DNA from: Adlercreutzia shanghongiae
GTDB taxonomy: Bacteria; Actinomycetota; Coriobacteriia; Coriobacteriales; Eggerthellaceae
Length of the DNA: 64,000 nt
Direction: 5' to 3'
Assembly: GCF_035830635.1 (NCBI RefSeq)
Contig: NZ_JAYMFI010000006.1
Span: forward strand, 1 to 64,000
The notes under the pieces were generated by a model. The model saw nothing but the letters and a program-made list of their open reading frames with translations. It did not search any database and was not told the DNA's origin. The stretch's first letter is position 1. The number at the start of each line of letters is the position of its first letter. Below are positions 15,001-27,000 of this stretch, one piece after another. A program made the translations under genes and the position numbers.

Positions 15001-18000
15001 CGCGGGCTACCTGTTCCACGATGCCAACTACAACGGCGTGTACGACTTCGACGAGACGGGCGAGAACGACCCCGAGGTTCTGAAGAAGAACGAGCGCGGC
15101 CTGGTGGGCAAGAAGGTCATCCTGAAGCAGTGGTACTTCGTGCCCGCAACCGACAGCAAGACCGCCGGCAAGGGCGGTACGTGGGTGCTCGTCGAGGACT
15201 TCGGCAAGGACGACCCGGCTACCACCGTCACCACGCTGACCGACAAGGCCGCCGTGGTGCTGGCCGCTGCGGCCAAGGCGGCCAAGGACGGCGATTCTGC
15301 AGACCTCACCGTGCGCACCACGCGCACCCTCGCTGCCAAGGCCGATAGCGCCGAGGGCGCCGGCGACGGCTGGCATGCCGGCTACTACCGCTTCGACAAC
15401 CTGCCGGTGTATGTGGCCGTGGGCGGTACCGAGTACCTGGCCGGCTACACGGTGGAGGTCGCCGGCGGCACCACCGCAGGCGAGTCGCCCGAGACGCTGA
15501 ACGTGCCGGTCACCAAGATCGAGGAGCCCATCCTCGGCCAGGACGGCAAGGTGGTCAATCTGGCCGACGTGAACAACAACAAGGCCTACGCCGACACGCA
15601 CCAGTCCGTGGCCCAGGTCATCGGCACCCAACTGCTCGAGACCAAGACCGAGGACGGCACGGTGACCTACGTCAAGCGCGACACCACCACCGGTACCGAC
15701 ACCTCCATCGACACCTATGCGGCGAGCAATGCGAACTATCCGCTCGGCTGGCAGCACCACACCGGCCAGGCGCCCAAGATGTTCGACAACGACAAGACGA
15801 CGCCGACCAATAGCTCCAACTCTACCTTGGACGGCATGATCATCCTGGCCGGCAACACCACCACCTACACCCAGGACGACAACTACAAGGTGGACCAGAC
15901 CCGTGGCGGCGCCTCGGTGTCCTTCGACATGGCCACCGGCCGCGACGAGAGCAAGCTCTCCGGCGGCTTTGGCTACTTCGGCACCACCGAGGTGTCCGGT
16001 ACCGTGTGGTTCGACGCCGACTTCGACGGCATCAACGAGGTGGGCGCCACGACCGCCGACGGCAAGCCCGCCACCGACGGCGACTACGCCATCGCGGACC
16101 AGACCGTGGAGCTCACCCAATGGTTCTACCTGGCCGGCACCGCCGAGGAATCCAAGAAGGAGGTCACCGAGAACGGCGAGAAGCGCGAGATTACCTGGGT
16201 GGAGTTCACCGCCAACCCCAAGGTGAACAAAAAGGGCCAGACTCTGCGCGAGAGCAGCACGCTTGTGTTCAAGGGCGAGAAGTACTACGACATCGAGGTT
16301 GTGGACGGCGGCGCCTGGATCAAGAACCCGTCCTTCGGCGATGTGGTTCCCACCACCGAGACCGACGAGACCACCGGTACGACCGCCGCTAAGACCTCCT
16401 ACACCGGCTTCTACACCATGAAGACCGACGCGAACGGCGCCTTCGCCTTCGGCGACGCCAACACCGCAGGCCTTCTGCCCTACGTGCAGTTCGACAAGAA
16501 CGGCAACCCGCTGGCGGCCGGCGACGATAGCGCTGCCGACGACATGCTGGCCATGGCCGCCTACCGCGTGACCGAGCCGAGCCTGCCGGCGGGACACGTG
16601 CTCACCGTGTACCACAACGGTGAGGCGAACTCCTCGAATACCCAGGCCACCAACACCGACTCCGACGCCAAGCGCGACATGAACCGCACGGCGATGGTGG
16701 ACGGCTACGAGACGCCCATCGTCACGAGCTATCCGCAGTTCGAGGCGACCGGCGAGCAGTCCGACGCCACCTTCGCGAGCGAGACCGGCTACATCGTGAC
16801 GGCCAACTCGGCGAGTCGTGCCGCCAACACGCCCTACACTCACACGGTGGACGGCGTGGGCTACGACGTGGCCAACCAGGTAACCAAGCGCGAGCATGTG
16901 AACACCGGCTTGTTCAAGGTGCCCACCTCCCAGATCACGGGCATCGTGTGGGACGACACCGAGAACGACGACAACACGGCCCCCGACGGCGTGCGCGCCG
17001 CCGACGAGCCGGGTCTGGCCGGCGAGACGGTGCTCGCCACCCAGTGGTACTACGTGCCCGCAAACTCCGCGGCCTTCACCCAGATCGACACCAGCGATGA
17101 CGCCGGCTTGGTCGAGTGGGTGCCCGCGGCCGACGGGGCTAAGAACGTCGTCGCGGCCGAGAACGACAAGGCCGTGGTGGAGAAGGACGAGAACGGCAAC
17201 GTGAAGTCCGCCAAGGTGGGCAGCCTTGCCGTGAAGGGCGCCTGGGTGCAGAACATCGGCTTCGGTTCCGACTGGGTGACCACCAAGCCCGTCATCGTGA
17301 AGGATCCGAACGGCCCGACCGACCAGGGCAAGGTCCAGCGCGTCCCGGTGATCACCAACGGCGAGAACCGCCCCGACGCCCGCAACAAGATGGGCGTGGT
17401 GGCCGTGAAGACCTACAAGGCCAAAGAAGCCAAGAAGGTCGTGGTCGACGCGAACGAGGCCGCCGGCTACAATCTGGCGGACGTGGCCGAGGGCGAGTAC
17501 GTCTTCGACAACCTGCCCACGGCCGTGGTCGTGCTCGACGCCAACAGCGGCACCGACGAGTACTTCCTCGCCGCCTACCGCGTGGAGCTGGCCGCGCCCA
17601 AGAACTACCTGAAGACCGGCTACGAGAAGGGCGTGCAGGACCCCTGGCACATCACTACGCCGCACCAGCCCGTAAGCTTCGCCAACGACGACGCGACGGC
17701 CAAGGGCCTTGCGACAGACTCCGACGTGCCCGGCACCAAGGCCGGCGTGGCCGGCAACGCCGGTACGCTCGGCATCACCGATACCAACATCAAGGCTCTG
17801 TACCAGAGCTGGCCCATCCAGCACCGCTACGCGGCGGACGGCTCGGTGCGCGCCAACGACGGCCAGGTCATCCTTGCCAAGGTGAAGAACGACGCCTCCA
17901 AGGGCATCGCCGCCAGCTACGCGGACATCCCGGCTGCCAACGCCATGGATACCGCCGAGGCGACCATCTACCAGTGGACCCATCCGGTGCTGACCGAGGT

Positions 18001-21000
18001 GGCCGGCGACGTGGGCGAGATCAAGCCCGCCTACCGCTCCATCGGCGGCTACGTGTGGAAGGACAACGACTACAAGGACGGCATCTACAACCTCATCCCC
18101 GGCACCTACGCCGACATGGTGAACACGGGCCAGTTCATCGACCTGAAGAGCCCCGAGAAGCAGCCGGTGCCCGATCGCCCGACGAGGATGTACCTGCGCC
18201 AGTGGTACTACGATCCCGATCACGTCAACAAGGGCAATGCCTATCCGTCTCCCGACGCGACGGACAACCATTGGTTCCCGGTGCCCCAGGGCGCGTTCAC
18301 GGAGTACGGCAACGACCGCGACTGGAGTCCGACCGAGACGACCAAGGCGCCCTTCTACTACAAGACGGTGACCACCCGCAACAAGAGCGTCACCAACAAG
18401 GAAGCGGACAGCTACTACCAGTTCGACGACCTGCCGGTGCGCGTATTCATCAACGGCAAGGAGTACCTGGCAGGCTACACCGTGGCCATCCGCGGCAACG
18501 CCGACTTCAAGCCGGGCAACTACGAGGCCCAGACCTCCGACTACCTGGTTAAGAACAAGCTCACCGCTCCGGACTACCTGGTGGACCAGTGGAACTCCAA
18601 GGGTCTGGCCAACGTGCGTGGCACCTCGTCCTACGCCTACCGCTACGGCCCCGAGACCTTCCCGCTCATCCGCAGCCAGGCGTTCAGCTCCAACGGCGAC
18701 ATCCACACCATGGACTCCGTCATCGTGCTGGCCGGTTCCACCACCGCCGATGCCAAGGGCGCCCGCACGGGTAGCACGCCCTACGTGGTGAACTCCGCCG
18801 ACAAGAACGGCACGGCGCCGCTGGCCTCCTTCGATCTGGCCTTCGGCAAGAACGAGACCCGCATGAACGGCGGCTACATCGTGCCGCCCTCCGCTCCCAT
18901 CGAGGGCTACATCTGGGAGGATGCCAACTACGACGGCGTCCGCCAGGAGGATGTCTACGACAAGAACGGCAACCTCGTCTCCAAGGGCGAGCGCGGCATC
19001 GGCGGCGTGCGCATCCGCCTGACCAAGTACTACCTGGACGACACCGATAAGACCGGCGGCCCGGACGGCACGTGGAAGCGCACCTACAGCCTGGACGAGA
19101 ACGGCAACCGCGTGCTCGACCCGTACTATCCCTTCACCACCTCCTACGGCACCGACCCGGAGGACGACCTGGAGCTGGGCCAGTACCGCACCGATCTGGT
19201 GCCCACGAGCTTCAAGAAGCCCGATGCTCAGAAGCTGAACGAGCCGAGCGACCGCGAGTACCTGTGCGGCTACACCGTGGCCGTGGCCGATACCGATCCG
19301 GCCGACCTCTACAAGCAGGTGCCCAACGAGGCCATCGCCGGCTACACCCTGACGCGCCCCCATGTCGCAGGCGAGCTTGACGCCGTGGTGGCCGACGGCA
19401 ACGCCGAGGGCATGCGCACCGAATCCGATGCCTTCCGCTACTACACCTCCGAGGGTCTGGACGCCATGGACTCCACCACCAAGGCCTTCGGCCTGGTGAA
19501 CCGCTTCATCGACATGCAGGACTCTGTGCCCGCGCCCGGCGACACGGAGAAGAACGCCGCCTTCAAGAACCGCGTGCCGGCCGGCCGTGCCGACGGCATG
19601 GTCATCGTGGCCCACGAGGCGGTGGAAAGCTCTACCAACGACAAGACCCAGAAGAAGTACAAGGGCGTCACCTACGACACCGACGAGAACGTCCAGGTGC
19701 AGCAGGGCGGCGACGGCGGCTTCGTGAAGATTCCCGAGACCTCCATCACCGGCGTGGTGTGGGACGACTCCTACAGCGACGAGTGGGCCGCTACCGACCC
19801 GGTGCGCGACCGCGCCGAGCACGAGCGCTCCTACGACGGCGTGTACCAGCCCGAGTTCGAGGCGGGTCTCGCCGGCCGCACCGTGGCGCTGACCCAGTGG
19901 CACTACGTGACCCACGACATGTGGAAGAACTTCGCGCTGCGCCACGCGCATCTGGTCTACAACCTGCTGACCAAGGACGACCTGAAGGCGCTGGGCATTG
20001 ATGCGATGGATCCCATCGAGGCCATGAAGACCATCGACAAGTCTTCCGATGCGACGCTCGAGCTGGCCTGGAAGCTGCTGTACACCCGCGCCGAGCAGGG
20101 AGCCGCAAGCGATGTGCGCGCGGCGAGCGGCGACGAGGGCGCCCTGGGCTTCTGGGTGCGCACCCGCGCCTTCGGCGGCGACGTCACTTGGGTAAACAAC
20201 GGCACGGCCGAAGATCCCGAGTGGGAGCGCGTGGTGTCCTACAACCCGACCGAGACCGAGACCGTGCGCGACGGCAAGGTTCAGAAGGTCGTCAACGGCG
20301 ACGGCGACCGCACGGTGACCACCGGTCCTCTGGGCCTGGACTACCAGGGCAACGTGGTGGACGACCTGAATCCGGGCACCTACGCCTTCTACAACCTGCC
20401 CACCAGCTGGGTCGGCTGCGGCGACGAGGTGCACAGCGAGATCAAACTCGCGCCGCGCTACGTCGGCAAGCAGGACGCCGATAAGGCCGGCACCACGCTC
20501 GTGAACGCCGATAGGGCCACCGACTACCCGGCCGACTCGGCCCCGATGTACGGCGATACCTACTCGCTGGCCAGCTACGAGGTGGAAGTGGACGGCCTGG
20601 CCCACGACGGCTCCGATACCGAGGCCGACGGCACCAGCTGGATGCTCACCCGCTACCATGCCGCCAGCAGCGACGTGGTGGAGTCCGACGTTGAGTCCAC
20701 CGACCGCTTCGGCGTGGTGAACTTCGCCAAGTACGAGGGCGCGGGCAAGGACGTTCGCCTGGGCCGCACGGTTACCGACCGCACCGTCGTCGCGGCCGAG
20801 GTCACCGCTGCGGGCGAGAACGGCGCCGCGACCAAGAGCGTCGCCGAGATCGCCGGCACGCGCACTTCGGTGGGCGACGTGGACGGCGAGGACCACGGCG
20901 GCCGCATCGTGGTGGCCAGCAAGGGCGTGGCCGAGGGAGAGAACAAGACGAAGCTTGCCTACGCGAGCGACTTCGCCCGCGTGAGCACCGAGCAGCTGGT

Positions 21001-24000
21001 GCGCCCCGATGCGCCGCTGTACGGTGTGGCGGCCTACGACTGGCTGACCGTTGACATGGAGAAGGTCGTAGTGGAGACCATTCCCGACGGCAACGGCGGC
21101 GAGTGGGAGCACAAGGTGTCGCTGCCCAAGGCCGTCAAGGGCGGAGACATGGGCATCGTGCATCCCACCCTGCAGTCCATCCGCGGCATCCTGTGGAACG
21201 ATGTGAACAACAACGGCATCCAGGACGTGACCTTCGACGAGGAGGAGGGCACGCGCGACGCCGAGGAGGCCCTGAACGGCTACGAGGTGACCCTGGAGCG
21301 CTACTACTTCGTTCCCAACGCCGATAACACCGACGGCACCTGGACCAAGGACGCGAGCTTCTCCAAGACCTGCACCACGGGCAAGGTCATGATCGAGAAG
21401 GGCGTGGACGCCGACCATGAGCTGGCGGTGGGCGAGAGCTTCGGTTTCGTGAATGAGAAGAAGTCGGACCTCTACCGCGACGGCACCTACAACTTCGAGA
21501 ACTTGGAGACTGCGGCCCTGAAGGGCGGCAAGTGGGTCGTCTACGGCTACAAGGTGAAGGTCACCGACCCGCGCGTCACCGAGGGCGAGCTGTTCAAGGG
21601 CAAGTACCGCGTGTCCGCTGCCGCCTACACCGAGGACTCCGACCTCACCGTGGGCAACGAGCTTACGGCCGCCGACGAGTACATCGTGCTGCTGGAGACC
21701 GTGGCCAAAGACGGCACCACGCCCGACGGCCTCAGCTCGCACGCCTCCAACATCGTGTACGCCCCGGCTTCCAACAACGCCGACCAGACGCCGAATCTGG
21801 TGCTGGACGAGAACGGCGAGCCGGTGGTCGACGCGGAGGGCAAGACCCAGACCAAGGCCCCCATGGAAAGCGGCAAGCTCGTGGCCTACGACCTCATGAT
21901 GGGCGCGAGCCGCGACCACAATGATGCGGGCCTCATCTTCCCGCCGGCCTACGCCATCGACGGCTACGTCTGGGAGGATGCCGACTACGACGGCCTGTAC
22001 AACTACAACACCGAAGAGCGCACCACGCTTTCCAAGGACGGCCAGAAGGTCACCGAGGACTTCATCGAGTACGGCTACAACAACAAGCGCGTCATCCTGA
22101 AGCAGTGGCTGTACAAGAACGGCGAGTGGGTGCAGAACACGCACTTCGGCAACGACGAGAGCGTCATGGCTGAGAAGGTGGCCGACGGCGTGGCCGAGGG
22201 GGGCCCGACGCCCACCATCAACCCGGCTGCTAAGGACGGCAAGGTCGACGACGGCAAGGGCGGTCTTAAGGACGTCACGCCGGCCGAGCGCCTCACCTTC
22301 GTCATCCCGAACTCCACCTATCTGGGCGGCGGCAAGGTGTCCGTGCTCACCGGCGACAACGAGAACCTGAAGGCGCTGGCCAAGGACGGTGTGACCGAGC
22401 TGCACGACGTGTCCGGCTACTATGTCTTCGACCAGCTGCCGACGGCCTACCGCGAGTGGAACGCCGACAAGGGCACCTACGACTACACGCTGGTGTCCTA
22501 CACCGTTGAGGTGAGCGGCGTGAAGAACGACGCGGTTACGGTGACCAACGACAAGGGCGAGACCGAGACGGTGGATGCCGGCATGGCGTCGCTGCTCGTG
22601 ACGAGCTACGAGGCCGAGACCACCATCCACGATGTGGTGAACTCCCGCGTCCAGCCCATGGTCACCGCCACCGAGCAGAATCCCGAGACGAACCAGGACG
22701 GCCTGGTCACGCTGTGGTCCATGTACGACGCCAACAACTACCCGGTGTTCCTGGGCCACTCCAACATCCAGACCGGCACCGAGCTTGACAGCGATGGCGA
22801 GCCGTGCGGCGTGAAGGACCGCATCTGCACCGCCGTGGAGGGCGAGGTCACCAAGAACGACGCCGCCTACCGCATCGTGCTGGCGAGCAAGCAGGAGAGC
22901 TACGCTGCCCAGAACGCCGCTATCTGGAACAACCAGGGCGCAGGCTACGCCGAGGTGACCCCGCGTCTGACCGACGACGGCAAGCAGGTGCTTGATAGCG
23001 CCAAGAAGCCGGTCATGGACGCGACGGGCCGCTACTTCGGCTACGACTTCGCCCTGGGCCAGAACCAGAACGCCATGAACGCCGGCTTCGTGCCGCCCGA
23101 CCGCTCCAGCCTGGTGGGCCAGGCGTGGTTCGACGAGGACTACGACGGCAAGAACGACGCCGACACCTCCGACGACCGCATCGATACCGACAACCGCGAC
23201 AAGGACGAGGAGGGCGTCGAGGGACTGCGCGTCATCCTGACCCAGTACTACTTCGTGCCCGAGCGCGACGCCCATGGCCGCCAGCTGCTCGAGGACGAGG
23301 ACGGCAACGTCTTCTACCTCGATAGCACCGAGGCTACCGACGAGTACGACCGCGGCGTGCTGCGCCTGGTGGAGAACCACGCCAACAACGTGGTCACCGG
23401 CGCCGACGGCAAGAAGGTGTACCTGATCCGCTCCGGCCGCACCTACGACTACGACGCTCTGTACTACGCCGGCATCCGCCCGATGATCGACTCCGGCTAC
23501 TGGGTGGAGAACACCAACTTCAACGGCGGCCGCCAGTACAAAGACCCGCTGCCCGAGGGCAAGCCCGATGCGGGCGAGGGCGATGGCTCCTCTGCCGGCG
23601 ATACCGGCGAGTCCGCCGCGGCGCAGGCCAGCCTGACCCGCACCATCACCCAGCCGGCCATGGGCAGCTTCACGCTGCGCGCTTTGGCCGAGGGCGACGG
23701 CGAGGGTGCCGGCGATGCCGGCGATGGCGACAACACCGGCGACGGTGCGGGCGACAACACCGGCGATAGCACCGGCGACGGCACCGGCAGCACCGGCGGC
23801 GAGGGCGACGGCGACACCGAGGTCACGGTGCCCGGCACCGACCCGGAGTGCACCCATGAGAACGCCACCTACGTGGGCAACAACGAGGGCCGTCACACCT
23901 GGTCGTGCCCCGACTGCGATGCCGAGGCCGTAAACGAGGAGTGCTCCGACGGCAACGTCGAAGAGGGCATCGCCGCCGACGGCGTCTGCGACAAGTGCGG

Positions 24001-27000
24001 CGACTGCCTGCACCTCACGACGAAGTGCGTGGATGCCAAGGACGACAAGACCCACAACGTGGTCTGCGACCGCGACGAGTGCGGCAAGCTCTTCGGCTCC
24101 GAGGAGCACGCCGATGCCAACCTCGACGGCATCTGCGACGGCTGCGGCGCCTGCCTGCACCTGAAGCTTGCGGCCACCGCTCACGAGGGCAACACCAAGC
24201 AGCACGACTTGGTCTGCAGCAACTGCGGCAAGGTGTGCGGCACCGAGAACCACGTGATCTCGGGCGACAACAAGGACCTGCAGGTCAAGAACGGCTACAA
24301 GATCAACCTCGACAACACGCACAGCACCTGGTGCAGCGTGTGCAACGCCTGGGCCGATGTGGCCGAGCCCCACGTGGATGCCGACAACGACGACGAGTGC
24401 GACCTGTGCGGCGGCTTCGTCATCGCCCCGCACCAGCTGTGGACGGTCACCGACAAGGAGGGCATCTACGACTTCGACAACCTGCCCGGCTACGTGCTCG
24501 TCGGCGACCAGGTCAACCGCCCGGCTGCTCCCGGCGAGGACATCCAGTACGTCTATCAGCCCTACGGCGTGACCAACGCCCAGGGTACGGCGCTGTCCGC
24601 CTCCGACCTGAAGGTGCTGTGGAACCGCCCGCTGTCCGCGGATATGATCGGCTCGCTCAACGCCGAGGAGATCGTCTCGCTGTCCGCCGCGCAGATTCAG
24701 GCCATCGAGGGCGATGCGACGCTCAAGGCGGCCTACGACAAGCGCCAGAAGGAGCTGGCTGCGCAGAACCCGAACTTCAAGACGGCCACGCCGTACCTGA
24801 CCGGCTACTCCATCATGGTTATCGACGACTCCGGCGAGTACGTGGCCAGCCGCTTCCATGTGGACGGCGTGGACACCGGCGACAACTCCGATTTGATGTC
24901 CTTCAACTCGAAGCTGACCGACAACGTCAACGACAACGACAAGGCGAACGAGGTGTACGCGGTTGTGGCCGAGGAGATCGACGAGGACGCCGATCTGAAC
25001 GGCGGCATCCTCTCCTCCGCCTACGCGGTGACCTACCGCGCCAACAACTACGACCTCGCGAACCGCATGTACTACAAGCGCGCCTTCGACGCCGGCCTCA
25101 CCAAGAAGATGCCGGTGCTCATCGACGGCAACGTGTGGAACGACGAGGACTCCGACGGCGTCATGCAAAGCGACGAGGCCGGCATCCCCGGCACCGTCGT
25201 CCGCCTGCAGCGCTACTGGTACGACGTGACCGGCGCCGGCTACTGGGAGGTCGATCCCACCAAGCCCAGCTACAAGAACTCCGGCCTGACCAAGGACGAG
25301 TACGGCGAGATCGACGGCCTGCTGGAGGATTTGGCCCGCACGTGGAACAACGACGACGACAAGACTGACGGCGACAAGACCGAGGGGACCAAGCCCGAGG
25401 GCGACAAGACCGAGGGCGACGAGAACCTCGACACCCACGCCGAGGGCGACGAGACCGAGAATCCCGAGGGCGGCGAGACCGAGGGCGGCGAGACCGAGGG
25501 CGGCGAGACCGAGAAGCCCGAGGGTGGCGAGACCGAGAAGCCCGAGGTGACCTTCGACGAGGCCGTGGCCGCCGTGCTGGCCTACCTCAACGGCATCAAG
25601 AGCTCCCTGGAGGCCCTTGAGGGCGCTACCGCCGAGGAGAAGGTGGAGGCGTTCCGTGCGGCCAACTGGAAGCTGGATGCCCTGAGGAAGATCGAGAAGG
25701 ACCACAAGGTCGCCATCGACTCCTTCGTCAACCCGACGACAAACGAGCGCGACCTGTACAACGCCTTCGAGGCCTGCGCGGCCCTCATCGACGAGCAGAC
25801 GCCCGCCGAGGAGAAGGGCGTGTGGCGCCGCGACTGGACGTTCACCCAGGACGACGTGGTGGAGCTCACGGGCGTTCACGACCTGAGCAAGGAAGAGGAC
25901 AAGGGTCTGGGCTGGCACACCTTCGAGCCGCTGAGCGCTGACGCTGTGCTGGATCTGGCCGGCGAGGACGAGATCTGCACGCGCTGGGTGAGCGAGCAGG
26001 TGCCCGAGTTCCCGTACGTGCCCGGCTCCGCCTTCGACGTGACCGACGAGAACGGCTACTGGGACTTCATGGCCTTCGGCACCGGCGAGCACCAGGCTCT
26101 GGGCGAGCCCTTCAACGTGCTGTACTCCTACAAGTCCGAGATTGTGAGCTACCCCGACAGCGACGTGTGGGCCATGACGCTGCAGCACGTCGACGACGAT
26201 TACGACGATTGGACGAACTCCGACTACGACGAGGCCACCGACGGCCTGCGTCCGAACATCAAAGACCAGCTGCACGAGGGCGACCTGACCCTGCCTGCCG
26301 AGCTCGTCGAGGCGGGCAAGAAGGCCGGTGACCTGATCGTGCTCTCGCGCCTGGCCACCGACACCGAGTCCTCGCGCACCTCGGGCGCCTACGCCACCTT
26401 CGACGAGGCCTCCTCCGATACGCCCGGCACCGAGGAGCCGACCGAGCCCATCGAGCCGATCGAGCCGATCGAGCCGGTGGACCCGTGCGAGCATGTGGAC
26501 GAGGTCGGCGCCACCGATGTCGACGGCAACCCGATCGGCGACGGTATCTGCGACAAGTGCGAGGCCTGCCTGCACGAGAAGGATGCCGAGACCGGCCTGT
26601 GCGTCGATCCCGATTGCGGCCACGAGACGGTTTGCTGCAAGGGCGAGCCCAAGCCCGGCGCCGGCGGCGGCATCGACTCGGGCGATACGACCGAGCCCGG
26701 CACGGATGCGGCCAGCACCTTCACGACCCGCGTGATGCCCATGGCCGAGACCGGTGAGGAGGGCTCCGAGGGCGACGAGACGCCCGAGCAGCCGGCCGAG
26801 CCCGAGAAGCCGACCTACACCGACGACTTCAAGGCCGAGGTTATCGCGTGGCTGAAGACGGCCACCATGGACGACCTTGACAAGATGAGCGACGAGTACG
26901 GCCTGGCCATCTTCGGCAAGCAGAAGACCGATGCCGACGGCAACCCGCTGTTCATCGACAAGGACGGCCATGAGGTTATCGACCGCGGTTCGGACGACGA

